From JAUMBM01 sp964441755 (GTDB lineage: Bacteria; Bacteroidota; Bacteroidia; Chitinophagales; Saprospiraceae), in contig CAYTVG010000020.1 of the NCBI GenBank assembly GCA_964441755.1, forward strand, positions 1-60,605: a stretch of DNA of 60,605 nucleotides. The letters are read 5' to 3'. The translations under genes were made by a program, and so were the position numbers. A model generated the notes under the pieces. It had not been told where the DNA came from and did not search any database. It saw only the letters and a list, made by a program, of their open reading frames with translations. The first letter of the stretch is position 1. Each line of letters starts with the position of its first letter. Shown one piece after another: positions 34,725-42,862 of this stretch.

Positions 34725-35432
34725 TTAGTAAGTGCGTACCAGTGCTTCGAGGGCGTCGCCTACGGTATAGGCTACGAGAGCGGCGAGTATTCCCAGTGCG
34801 AGGGTCTCCAATATTCCCCGCCAGGCAGAGGTTTCGGTTACATAGGTTTTGAGCCAGCCCACGCCTGCGAAAGCGGTGAAGGTGAGGGCTGAAGACCAAA
34901 AGAAGGGATCGCCGGGGAAATTGCCGAGGAAATCCCAGACAAAGACGACCAAGGGGATCAGCCCTACTGATAGAAAAGAGAGAAAGGTAGCCCAACCGAT
35001 GAGCAAGGGGGTACGGGTCTCGACAGACAGGCCGAGTTCGTCGGTCATCATCGTATCTACCCATCGGTCTTTGTTGGCGGTGATGACTGCTACGACCTGC
35101 TCCAGCAGTTCGCCCTCGAAGCCTTTAGCGCGGTAGATTTGGCGGACTTCTTCGCGTTCAGTTTCGGGCATCATTTCGACTTCCCAGTACTCGATTTTGC
35201 GATGTTTTTTATAGGCGTCGTTTTGTGCTTTGGCCGAAAGATAGGCGCCGACCGACATAGAGAAGCCGTCAGCGAGGAGGTTGGCGAAGCCGAGGATGAT
35301 GATGACGGCTGTGTCGAGGCCGGCACCGACAGAGCCGGCTACTACGGCGAAGGTGGTTACGGAGCCGTCGATGGCTCCGTAGACGAATTCGCCCAGATAG
35401 GCTTGGAGTTGGTTGAAAGGGGTGTTTTTCAT
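34725..35432 (-). CDS. VIT1/CCC1-family transporter
   Basis: A 235-residue protein starting at the ATG at 35432. It shows the family pattern: GEFVYGAIDGSVTTFAVVAGSVGAGL (helix 1), IIILGFANLLADGFSMSVGAYLSAKAQND (helix 2), a cytoplasmic Glu-rich segment (EVEMMPETEREEVRQIYRAKGF) and three C-terminal helices. Relatives carry Fe(II) or Mn(II) out of the cytoplasm or into compartments. The acidic cytoplasmic segment corresponds to the metal-binding domain of plant VIT1. The frame to 35588 runs through hairpins and is not coding. Confidence 0.88.
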   Translation of the reverse strand: MKNTPFNQLQAYLGEFVYGAIDGSVTTFAVVAGSVGAGLDTAVIIILGFANLLADGFSMSVGAYLSAKAQNDAYKKHRKIEYWEVEMMPETEREEVRQIYRAKGFEGELLEQVVAVITANKDRWVDTMMTDELGLSVETRTPLLIGWATFLSFLSVGLIPLVVFVWDFLGNFPGDPFFWSSALTFTAFAGVGWLKTYVTETSAWRGILETLALGILAALVAYTVGDALEALVRTY

Positions 35433-35447
35433 GATTCGTATGTATGG

Positions 35448-35595
35448 CGTTGGCAGCTTGCGCTGCCAACGTTGTTCTATATTGTAATTTTTGCGGCTGG
35501 CGCCGCAAAAATTACTTGTGCTTAGGCAGTGTTGGCAGTGCAAGCTGCCAACACTACTGTATTGTAATTTTTGCGGCTGAGGCCGCAAAAATTAC
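35448..35595. repeat. Duplicated pair of GC-core hairpins between era and the VIT1-like gene
   Basis: There are four stems. A: 35448-35471, GTTGGCAGC core, loop TTGC. B: 35484-35515, perfect 14 bp, GTAA-TTTTT-GCGGC, loop TGGC. C: 35528-35555, GTTGGCAG core. D: 35564-35595, same stem as B, loop TGAG. A-B and C-D are an 80-base tandem repeat in which loops and outer arms changed but pairing was kept. All genes here read on the minus strand, so this is not a convergent junction. Confidence 0.85.
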
Positions 35596-35600
35596 AACAA

Positions 35601-36494
35601 TCACTGATAGCCGAAAGAATGCAAAAGGCGTTCATCATCGCGCCAGTTTTCTCTTACTTTGACAAACAGCTCTATGTATACCTTATGACCGAGAAAGGCC
35701 TCAATGGCTTTGCGGGCTTCCATGCCCAGCTTTTTGATAGACTCCCCGTTTTTGCCGATGATAATCGGCTTTTGGGTTTTGCGCATGACGTAGATGAGGG
35801 CTCCGATGCGGGCCAGTGGCTCTCCGTCCTTGGTTTCGGTTTCCTCATACCATTCGATGCCGACCTCTGTTGAGTAAGGGATCTCCTGTTGATAGAGCTC
35901 CATGATTTTCTCGCGAATAATCTCGCTGACAAAGAAACGCTCCGGGCGATCGGTCAGTTGATCCTTAGGATAGTAAGCCGGGCCCTCCGGTAAGTATTTG
36001 ACAATCTGCTCGAGCAAATGGGCCGTATTGACACTCAGCAGGGCTGAGATAGCGAAGACCTCAGTGAAAGGCAGTTTTTGTTGCCAGTCGTTGATTAGCT
36101 CGGTGATCTTCTCCTGTGTCGTCAGGTCCATTTTATTGATGACCAGAAAGCGAGGCACCTCGAGTTTGCGCAAATTGTCGAGCAGCGGATCATCATCGGC
36201 ATACACCTCTCCTACCTCTGTCACCATCAGCATGAGGTCTGCATCTTCGAAAGCGGAGCTCACGTAGCGGTTCATAGACTCGTGCATTTTGTAGGCAGGC
36301 TGGCGAACGAGGCCTGGTGTATCGCTGAAGACGATCTGGAAATCATCGCCACTGAGGATGCCAATGAGCCGGTGACGGGTTGTTTGTGGTTTATTAGAAA
36401 TAATACTCATGCGTTCGCCCACCAGCGCGTTCATGAGGGTAGACTTACCGACATTGGGTCGGCCGACGATATTGACGAAGCCTGATTTGTGCAT
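35601..36494 (-). CDS. era: Ribosome-assembly GTPase Era
   Basis: Era binds the 16S rRNA 3' end and helps 30S maturation. The ATG at 36494 starts MHKSGFVNIVGRPNVGKSTLMN, with Walker A at 11-18, and gives 297 residues. It has SNKPQTTRHRLIG (G2), DTPGLVRQPAYKMHESM (G3), NKMDLT (G4) and a C-terminal KH domain with IIIGKNGESIKKLG. In-frame upstream starts (36530, 36524) exist but do not match the family start. The stop lies 5 bases from hairpin D. Confidence 0.95.
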   Translation of the reverse strand: MHKSGFVNIVGRPNVGKSTLMNALVGERMSIISNKPQTTRHRLIGILSGDDFQIVFSDTPGLVRQPAYKMHESMNRYVSSAFEDADLMLMVTEVGEVYADDDPLLDNLRKLEVPRFLVINKMDLTTQEKITELINDWQQKLPFTEVFAISALLSVNTAHLLEQIVKYLPEGPAYYPKDQLTDRPERFFVSEIIREKIMELYQQEIPYSTEVGIEWYEETETKDGEPLARIGALIYVMRKTQKPIIIGKNGESIKKLGMEARKAIEAFLGHKVYIELFVKVRENWRDDERLLHSFGYQ

Positions 36495-36701
36495 AGAGAT
36501 AAGTTGATGGCGAGCGGCAGGCATTGACATCCGAACAAACTAAACACCTGCCTAAACCGTTACATAAAAGTTAGTTTTACGCTGCCTCCATTGCCCTGCG
36601 TCTATGGAGGCATGTGCTGAAGGCTCTGGCCTTTTTGCCGTCAGGCGCCCCTGCCTGCCGCGGGCGGGAGCAACTGTGCACAATGTAGGACAAAGCAGAC
36701 A

Positions 36702-36709
36702 CAAAGTTA
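36702..36709 (-). promoter_or_regulatory. -7 promoter box (TAACTTTG), possible era promoter
   Basis: The minus strand matches TAnnTTTG about 207 bases before era. It is the nearest exact box found for era and lies back to back with the promoter of the divergent T9SS gene. Confidence 0.4.
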
Positions 36710-36742
36710 CATCAGCCTCCCTGTGTACGCGCTAAAAAGTCG

Positions 36743-36750
36743 TATTTTTG
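36743..36750 (+). promoter_or_regulatory. -7 promoter box (TATTTTTG) of the gliding-type T9SS protein
   Basis: It matches TAnnTTTG 14 bases before the ATG at 36765. Confidence 0.5.
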
Positions 36751-36764
36751 AGAAAATAAGCCAC

Positions 36765-39572
36765 ATGAGATCGCCAACTTGCAGCATATTTCAACTTATT
36801 GCCCCTGCCATACTGGTCATAGGCGGGCTATTGCACAGCAACAGCCTACAGGCGACCCACAACCGGGCCGGGGAGATTATTGTAGAACAGGTAGGCGAGT
36901 GTCGGCCTGACTCGCGGCGGGTGAAGGCTACCATTATCACCTATACGCGCACCAGCAGTGTTGATGCTGACCGCGACACCCTGACCATCTGCTGGGGTGA
37001 CGGCATCTGCGAGCGGGTAGCCCGCTCGAACGGCAGCGGCTCACCGCCCCGGGGCGAGCCGCTGGAAAATGATATCAAGCGCAACTTTTACACCGCCTTC
37101 CACACCTACTCAGGCTTTGGCAGTTATCGCATTTCGATGACCGATCCCAACCGGAATGCGGGCATATTGAACGTCAACTTCCCGTTGTCAGTCAATATCA
37201 AATTCCACCTGGAGACTGTTTTCACCCTGTCGAACCCCGTCAATTCGGGCTGTAACAGCACCCCACGGCTCAACACGCCGCCCATCAATTTTGGCTGCGT
37301 AGGCTACCCCTTCACCCACAACCCCGGTGCGGAAGATCCCGACGGTGACAGTCTTGCCTACTACTTTGCCGTCCCGCTGCAGGGGCAGGACAGCATTGTC
37401 CCCAACTACCGCTTTCCCGACCAGATCAGTCCGGGTCCCAACAACCGGCTCACGATTGACGCCATTACGGGCGACATACGCTGGGAGTCGCCCGTACAGG
37501 CCGGTGAGTACAACCTGGCGTTTGTGATTGTCTCCTACCGGGAGGGCATAGCCATTGATACGCTGCTGCGGGACATGCAGATCATCATTGAAGACTGCGA
37601 CAATGAGCCTCCGACTTTGGCCATTGCCAACGAAGAAATATGCGTCATAGCGGGCCAGCTTGTACAATTTCAGGTCGTTGCCGGTGCCCCTGTCACCGAT
37701 ATCGGGCAGCGGGTGCGACTTGTAGCCTATGGCGGCCCGTTTGCGCTGGCCGACAGTCCTGCCGTATTTTTGCCCAACAACACCGGCTATGCCGACGACC
37801 CGCTGGTGCGCACTTTTCGCTGGCAGACGACCTGCAACCATATTTCCGACCAGCCCTACAATGTAGTTTTTCGGGCAGTAGACAACTTCCTGGGCGACTC
37901 TGTTGGTTCGGCTACCCTGCGCACCGTGCGCATCAAAGTGATAGGGCCACCGCCGCAGGATGTGACTGCTGAAGGGACGGGCGGGCAGGTAGAGATCAGT
38001 TGGGAGCTACCCTATGACTGTGAATTTACCGACAACAACTACTTCCGCGGCTTCACTGTATGGCGGCGCAACAGCAGTAATCAGTTTTTGCCCGACACCT
38101 GCCAGCCAGGTCTGGCCGGCCGCGGCTATACTAAGATTACCATCAACCCGGTGCAGACGCAGCGCGACGGTCGCTATGCATTTACCGATACAGACGTTGT
38201 GCGGGGACAGACCTACTGCTACCGCGTGCTGGCCAATTTTGCGCGGCAGACTGCGGGGGGCTTATTTTTTTACAACCTGGCAGAAAGTATGCCCTCAGCC
38301 GAAGCCTGCATGCAGCTCAACCGCGACCTGCCCATCATCACTGAAGTAGATGTCGTCACTACTGATGTTGCCAACGGGCAGATCAACTTCTGCTGGCTGA
38401 AGCCCCCACCGGAGGGGCTCGACACCCTGCAGCAGCCGGGGCCCTACCGGCTGGTACTTCGCCGTGCGACCGGGCAAACCAATGACCCTGCCGATTTCAG
38501 TCCGCTGGGTATCGAGTACAACAGCAACAGCTTTGCAGCACTGACCGAAGGCTGCTACCTCGACAGCGGGCTCAACACGCAGGACAACGCCTACAGCTAC
38601 CTGGTAGATTTTTATACTGCCGGCAGCAGCCAGCCGCTGGGCAGTCCCTCTACAGCCTCCTCCGTTTTTCTGCAACCCGGGCCGACAGACAACGCTGTTG
38701 TGCTCAACTGGTCGGAGCAGGTACCCTGGGATAATCTCTCCTACACCATATATAGTATAGACGAGAACGGCGATCCCGACTCCATCGGCATCACCGATTT
38801 GCCTCCCTTCCGGGTAGAAGGCCTGATCAACGGACAGGAATACTGCTACCTCGTGCGGGCCACGGGCGACTATGCTGTACCCGGCATACCATCGCCCCTG
38901 CTCAACAGGTCGCAACGCAGCTGTACGAGGCCCTTAGACAATGTAGCCCCCTGCCCCCCTACCCTTACGGTAGAGAGTTTCTGTGACAAAGGGCTTGACT
39001 GCCGCAACGAAGACGAGCGTATCAATACTTTACGCTGGACCAACCCCATGGAATTGTGTGCCACGACCGATGATGTTACCGGCTACAGGGTATATTACAA
39101 GCCCAGCCCTGACGGGCAGGCTGTGCGCATAGCCGAGATTGACGAAGCCGGATTGCTCACCTTCGACCACCTGACCGTTGATGGCGTAGCCGGCTGTTAT
39201 GCCGTCACAGCTGTTGACACCTTTTTCAACGAAAGCGAGCCTAGTCCGTACGTGTGCGTGGACAACTGTCCGGTCTACATTTTACCCAATGCTTTCACAC
39301 CCAATGGTGACAACCAGAATGATCTGTACACCCCTTACGAGTACTGCTTTATAGAACGTGTAGATTTTCAGGTATTCAATCGCTGGGGTCAGTTGGTATT
39401 TCGGACCAGCGATCCCATGCTCAACTGGGATGGCACCAATGAGCGGGGTGAAGCCCTGGCTGAAGGCACCTACTACTACCGCTGCCAGGTATTTGAGCGG
39501 CGGGTGAGTGGCATTGTGGCCGTAAGCGAGCCATTGAGCGGATATATCGAACTAGTGCGGGGGCGTCCATAG
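36765..39572 (+). CDS. Large surface protein with gliding-motility-associated T9SS C-terminal domain
   Basis: A 935-residue exoprotein. The signal region is CSIFQLIAPAILVIGGLLHSNSLQA. A beta-rich N-terminal part follows, then several fibronectin-like repeats rich in cysteine pairs (for example PPPQDVTAEGTGGQVEISWELP at about 397). The C-terminal 90 residues, ILPNAFTPNGDNQNDLYTPYE to FNRWGQLVF and WDGTNERGEALAEGTYYY, are the CHU_C/gliding-motility-associated (type B) domain. Type B cargo is handled by a dedicated PorP/SprF-like partner, which is not in the window. Its role is probably adhesion or surface structure; no enzymatic domain is seen. Confidence 0.92.
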   Translation: MRSPTCSIFQLIAPAILVIGGLLHSNSLQATHNRAGEIIVEQVGECRPDSRRVKATIITYTRTSSVDADRDTLTICWGDGICERVARSNGSGSPPRGEPLENDIKRNFYTAFHTYSGFGSYRISMTDPNRNAGILNVNFPLSVNIKFHLETVFTLSNPVNSGCNSTPRLNTPPINFGCVGYPFTHNPGAEDPDGDSLAYYFAVPLQGQDSIVPNYRFPDQISPGPNNRLTIDAITGDIRWESPVQAGEYNLAFVIVSYREGIAIDTLLRDMQIIIEDCDNEPPTLAIANEEICVIAGQLVQFQVVAGAPVTDIGQRVRLVAYGGPFALADSPAVFLPNNTGYADDPLVRTFRWQTTCNHISDQPYNVVFRAVDNFLGDSVGSATLRTVRIKVIGPPPQDVTAEGTGGQVEISWELPYDCEFTDNNYFRGFTVWRRNSSNQFLPDTCQPGLAGRGYTKITINPVQTQRDGRYAFTDTDVVRGQTYCYRVLANFARQTAGGLFFYNLAESMPSAEACMQLNRDLPIITEVDVVTTDVANGQINFCWLKPPPEGLDTLQQPGPYRLVLRRATGQTNDPADFSPLGIEYNSNSFAALTEGCYLDSGLNTQDNAYSYLVDFYTAGSSQPLGSPSTASSVFLQPGPTDNAVVLNWSEQVPWDNLSYTIYSIDENGDPDSIGITDLPPFRVEGLINGQEYCYLVRATGDYAVPGIPSPLLNRSQRSCTRPLDNVAPCPPTLTVESFCDKGLDCRNEDERINTLRWTNPMELCATTDDVTGYRVYYKPSPDGQAVRIAEIDEAGLLTFDHLTVDGVAGCYAVTAVDTFFNESEPSPYVCVDNCPVYILPNAFTPNGDNQNDLYTPYEYCFIERVDFQVFNRWGQLVFRTSDPMLNWDGTNERGEALAEGTYYYRCQVFERRVSGIVAVSEPLSGYIELVRGRP

Positions 39573-39603
39573 CCCTGACTGCGCGGTAAAACAACCATTA
39601 TAA

Positions 39604-40206
39604 ATGTTTACAGGAATTATTGAGAGTCTGGGACAACTGACGGAGATGCGTGCAGAAGGCGACAACCTCCATTTTACCATTGTCAGTCCGATAAGTGAGC
39701 AGCTGAAAATTGACCAGAGTGTATCGCACGATGGCGTATGCCTGACGGTGGTTGCGGTCAGCGAAGGCGCGCATACCGTTACGGCTATCCGGGAGACGCT
39801 GCTGCGCAGCAAATTGCAGACATGGAAGCCCGGGCAGCTCATCAACCTTGAGCGGGCGATGCTGGCGCACGCCCGGCTCGACGGTCACCTGGTGCAGGGG
39901 CATGTAGATACCGTTGGCGAGTGCCTGTCTGTAGAGGAAGCCGGTGGCAGCTGGTACTATCGCTTCCGCTACCATCCGCGGCCCGACTGGCTGCTGGTAG
40001 ACAAGGGATCGATATGCATCAATGGCGTGAGCCTGACGGTGGTTGAGCCCGCCGATGATACCTTCTCGGTGGCCATTATTCCGTATACTTACGAGCACAC
40101 CAACTTCCGGCAGTTGGAAGCCGGAGCCCTGGTCAATTTGGAGTTTGATGTCATTGGCAAATATATTGCGCGGCATTTGGCTGCTTACGCAGCGGCAGGT
40201 GGATAA
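39604..40206 (+). CDS. ribE: Riboflavin synthase, alpha chain
   Basis: It dismutates two molecules of 6,7-dimethyl-8-ribityllumazine to riboflavin. The 200 residues form two similar lumazine-binding barrels. The first starts MFTGIIESLG, with SHDGVCLTVV. The second follows HLVQGHVDTVGECLS, with SICINGVSLTVVEP and a C-terminal trimerising helix (EFDVIGKYIARHL). It is 31 bases downstream of the T9SS gene. The stop codon lies inside the left arm of the first palindrome of the following cluster. Confidence 0.96.
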   Translation: MFTGIIESLGQLTEMRAEGDNLHFTIVSPISEQLKIDQSVSHDGVCLTVVAVSEGAHTVTAIRETLLRSKLQTWKPGQLINLERAMLAHARLDGHLVQGHVDTVGECLSVEEAGGSWYYRFRYHPRPDWLLVDKGSICINGVSLTVVEPADDTFSVAIIPYTYEHTNFRQLEAGALVNLEFDVIGKYIARHLAAYAAAGG

Positions 40207-40391
40207 GTAAAAAGCTTTTGCAGCATGGCTGGCGCCACGCTGCAAAAGCTTTTTACTTGAGTATGCATTTTGATTTTTTGAAAAAAATCAAAATGCATAC
40301 TCTTTTACTTGTGTATACATTTTGATTTTTTTTCAAAAAATCAAAAGCATACTTGAATTGTTTTGGGCGGCCTTAGCCGCCCAAAACAATT
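40205..40391. repeat. Cluster of four palindromes between convergent ribE and slyD
   Basis: (1) 40205-40258: a 20-bp stem AAGTAAAAAGC-TTTT-GCAGC around an inner TGGCGCCA. (2) 40260-40301: a perfect 20-bp stem ending GATTTTTT/AAAAAATC. (3) 40313-40352: similar to (2), imperfect, with the same CATTTTGATTTTT arm. (4) 40356-40391: a perfect 16-bp stem AATTG-TTTT-GGGCGGC, loop CTTA. Elements 2 and 3 share arms and look like a duplication. The cluster fills nearly all 195 bases between the genes. Confidence 0.85.
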
Positions 40392-40401
40392 ACATCACAG
40401 T

Positions 40402-40908
40402 TTAGTGGTGGTGGCCACCTTCACCATGCACATGGCCGTGGTCGATCTCCTCGGCCGTAGCCGGACGAACGGACTCTACCTGAACGGTAAAGAAAAGGTT
40501 GACACCCGCCATGGGGTGATTAAAGTCGACCAATACATCTTCATCCCGCACTTCGGCGATAATACCCTGGTGGAGATTACCCTCCTCGTCGCGCAACGGG
40601 ATAGTCTGTCCGGGTACCAGCAGATCCTCTGCAAGTTCACCTTCGAACATAAAAGCATCCATCGGAAGCAGCGCTACGGCATCCTGGTCATAATCGCCAT
40701 AAGCCTCCGCGGAAGCGATACCGAATGACACCACATCACCGGCTTTTTTGCCTTCGAGATTTTGCTCAAAAGCGGGGATCATCTGACCAACACCGTAGAG
40801 AAATACGAGCGGGTCAGCACCAAACGTTTCTTCAACAACTTCGCCGGTAGCATCGTCTTCCTGCAGCTTGTAGTGCAGCGAAACTACGGTGTGCTTGTCA
40901 ATCAGCAT
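40402..40908 (-). CDS. slyD: SlyD-like FKBP-type peptidyl-prolyl isomerase
   Basis: A 168-residue cytoplasmic isomerase and chaperone. The FKBP part (HTVVSLHYKLQ, PLVFLYGVGQMIPAFEQNLEGKKAGD) is interrupted by an insert-in-flap domain (AEAYGDYDQDAVALLPMDAF to VNLFFTVQVESVRPAT). The C-terminal tail HGHVHGEGGHHH is a likely nickel/zinc-binding segment, as in SlyD proteins that assist hydrogenase or urease maturation; neither enzyme is encoded here. A promoter box lies at 40998. Confidence 0.93.
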   Translation of the reverse strand: MLIDKHTVVSLHYKLQEDDATGEVVEETFGADPLVFLYGVGQMIPAFEQNLEGKKAGDVVSFGIASAEAYGDYDQDAVALLPMDAFMFEGELAEDLLVPGQTIPLRDEEGNLHQGIIAEVRDEDVLVDFNHPMAGVNLFFTVQVESVRPATAEEIDHGHVHGEGGHHH

Positions 40909-40997
40909 AAGAAAAAATTAAGGGAATGAAAAAAATGCACGCAGGCAAAGACCCGTTGTGCAGTTGATGCTGCACGGGTAAGGAGCCTTCAGCGGGC

Positions 40998-41005
40998 CAA
41001 AATTA
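40998..41005 (-). promoter_or_regulatory. -7 promoter box (TAATTTTG) of slyD
   Basis: An exact match 89 bases before the slyD ATG. The rest of 40909-41279 shows only a weak stem at about 40951-40979 and no gene. Confidence 0.45.
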
Positions 41006-41279
41006 CGTTAGCGGTAGCAATTTCAGTGCACTAAGTAAAGAATATATACATAAGACAGCCAGGTTTTGTAGACAGCAGATCGCTGAATGCTCCATTTGGC
41101 TGTAATACTATGCTCACAAGTCAACAACCCGGGCCAAATGAATACGCTGCCTGAGGTTGTCAGGCTTTGTGGAGAGCGAATCGCCGGAATTGTCCGGAAT
41201 TTTGAAAATTTGGCTGCGGCGCTATGTTCTATAAACCAACATTCGAAACAGATCAACAAAGCCGGCAATGACTCCTGCA

Positions 41280-41870
41280 CTAATCAGCATCCTGTACATC
41301 AAAAGTCCCGGGCTCTTCAAAATCCAGCGGCTGGGTGTGCCCGTCCTCATCATCATCCAGCAATTGCAGCAATGAAGGCGGCCTCTCTGAAGGCTTACGC
41401 GTTGGCGACGTTTTTTTGCGAATCGTAACGATGCCGGGAGCCGACTTGATGTAGGGCGTTTTGGAAGGCTGTACAACCGACTTTTCCTCCTCGCGCAGCC
41501 GCTCTTCCTGTTTGGCAACCACACTCTTGGTAGTTGTTGGCACAGCCAACAGCCGGCGCTTGTCGATGAGGCGGCCCGAGATCGAGCAAATGCCGTAGGT
41601 TTTGTTGTTGATACGGATTAGCGCATGCTCGAGATCCTGTATAAATTTTTGCTGCCGGATGGCCATATTGTTGAGCATCTCAACCTCAGTATTGATGCTG
41701 CTGTCATCCATCCAGTCGCCACCATAGTCATCACTGGCATTTTCAGTAACCTCCAGGATCTGATTCCTGAACATATCGAGCTGTTGGTGTGCGTCGGAAA
41801 GTTTTTCCTCTATCACTTTCCGAAACTCAGCGAGTTCTTCGTCAGAGTAACGCACCAAGGTATCATTCAT
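41280..41870 (-). CDS. DksA/TraR-family protein with a reduced zinc finger
   Basis: A 196-residue protein. Residues 1-90 form the DksA-like coiled coil (SDEELAEFRKVIEEKLSDAHQQLDMFRNQIL and IRQQKFIQDLEHALIRINNKTYG). The zinc-finger site keeps only C94 (YGICSISGRLIDKRRLLAVP), so it cannot bind zinc in the usual four-cysteine way. The coiled-coil tip normally enters the RNA polymerase secondary channel; the acidic D-D-Y-G-G-D-W-M-D-D stretch at about 47-56 could serve this. The C-terminal 80 residues are charged and low complexity (HTQPLDFEEPG at the end). It may be an RNA-polymerase regulator. Confidence 0.82.
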   Translation of the reverse strand: MNDTLVRYSDEELAEFRKVIEEKLSDAHQQLDMFRNQILEVTENASDDYGGDWMDDSSINTEVEMLNNMAIRQQKFIQDLEHALIRINNKTYGICSISGRLIDKRRLLAVPTTTKSVVAKQEERLREEEKSVVQPSKTPYIKSAPGIVTIRKKTSPTRKPSERPPSLLQLLDDDEDGHTQPLDFEEPGTFDVQDAD

Positions 41871-41909
41871 AAGTCTGACAGTTGCGAATTATGCGTGGAG
41901 AAGACAGTA

Positions 41910-41917
41910 CAAAGGTA
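41910..41917 (-). promoter_or_regulatory. -7 promoter box (TACCTTTG) of the DksA-like gene
   Basis: An exact match 39 bases before the ATG at 41870. Confidence 0.55.
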
Positions 41918-42064
41918 CAGTAATCTTCGAACAATCAATGACATAACAACGCGAGGAGGGGTAATTGTTTTATCATAACACAGGAAACTTGCAGAAAAAT
42001 TACTTGAGGCCTGCCCGTCAATTTCTGTCTAGGGAGCAATTTCTGCCTGATTCCTAAACGAGCA

Positions 42065-42096
42065 GCGCCGGAGAACACCTAAGTGTTGTCCGGCGC
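42065..42096. terminator. Stem-loop after the small 42110 gene
   Basis: GCGCCGGA pairs with TCCGGCGC. The inner GAACAC/GTGTTG pairs with one mismatch. It lies 14 bases past the stop of the possible 83-residue gene on the minus strand and supports transcription there. Confidence 0.55.
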
Positions 42097-42109
42097 TTGC
42101 TTCAGTTCC

Positions 42110-42361
42110 TCAGAGCGTCAGGGAAAACAAAGCGGCCCAGCTGCGAAGCCTGGACCATTTGCCTTTCTTTAACTCTTGTGTGGCTGCTTCTTCTTGTAAA
42201 GCAGGACTTTGTTCATGGGGCAGCGCAGTAAATTCTGGTTGAAGCGCTACAAAAGGTTGCATTTCTTCGCCGCAAAATTCCGAGGCCTCTTCTCGCCAAA
42301 ACCGCTGCCGTGAACCTTGTTTGTGAGACTTCACATCTGTCTCGGTAAGGTAACGGCTCAT
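42110..42361 (-). CDS. Possible small protein of unknown function
   Basis: An 83-residue frame with an ATG at 42361. The sequence is hydrophilic (SRYLTETDVKSHKQGSRQRF, then Gln/Glu-rich), and only the end is hydrophobic (LRSWAALFSLTL). I recognise no family. A stem-loop follows and an AT-rich region precedes it, as for a real gene, but there is no clear promoter box. It lies alone between the DksA-like gene and a gene-poor stretch. Confidence 0.4.
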   Translation of the reverse strand: MSRYLTETDVKSHKQGSRQRFWREEASEFCGEEMQPFVALQPEFTALPHEQSPALQEEAATQELKKGKWSRLRSWAALFSLTL

Positions 42362-42521
42362 AATATGGATATGTTTGAAAGTGTAACGTTTGAAATGCCC
42401 TTATGTGTTGCAAAAAGCAGCACTTTTTTCATTTTTTATAAAATTTTAACATTTCGGATATTAAAAATGTCTTTTTGTATGAATATTAGGCAAATATGCC
42501 CCCAAAAGCAGCTCTAAGCGG

Positions 42522-42656
42522 ATGCAAAAAATCAGAGAAAAAGTAGAAAAAGGTATGATTTTAGTCACCGCTTGCGGGTGCAATCTAAATCGTAGCATGA
42601 AATCACAGGCTCAGCAATCAACCGAAGGAGAACATCCGGCTACTAAAGAAGCCTGA
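42522..42656 (+). CDS. Possible short peptide gene, 44 residues
   Basis: The frame runs from ATG at 42522 to TGA at 42656, with in-frame internal ATGs at 42555 and 42597. The peptide starts MQKIREKVEKGMILVTACGC, is charged at both ends and carries two cysteines in ACGC. I recognise no family. No promoter box is clear. It occupies an otherwise empty 500-base region divergent from the 83-residue frame. The remaining sequence to 42862 holds nothing I can support. Chance is a real alternative. Confidence 0.25.
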   Translation: MQKIREKVEKGMILVTACGCNLNRSMKSQAQQSTEGEHPATKEA

Positions 42657-42862
42657 ACATATATGCAATTTCACAATACAATCATTTGATTTGCTTCCCC
42701 CCCGGTGACAAGTGCTTGCGTATCGTAAACCTGTTGATACAACGATTGTACACAGCGAGCCAGTGAATTTTGGGGACAAAAGGTTACCCCCATTGCCAGG
42801 AATCCGGCCATGAAGTCTGGCGATTTACAGCCTACCTATCCGCGCAGACATTTTTTCACCCC

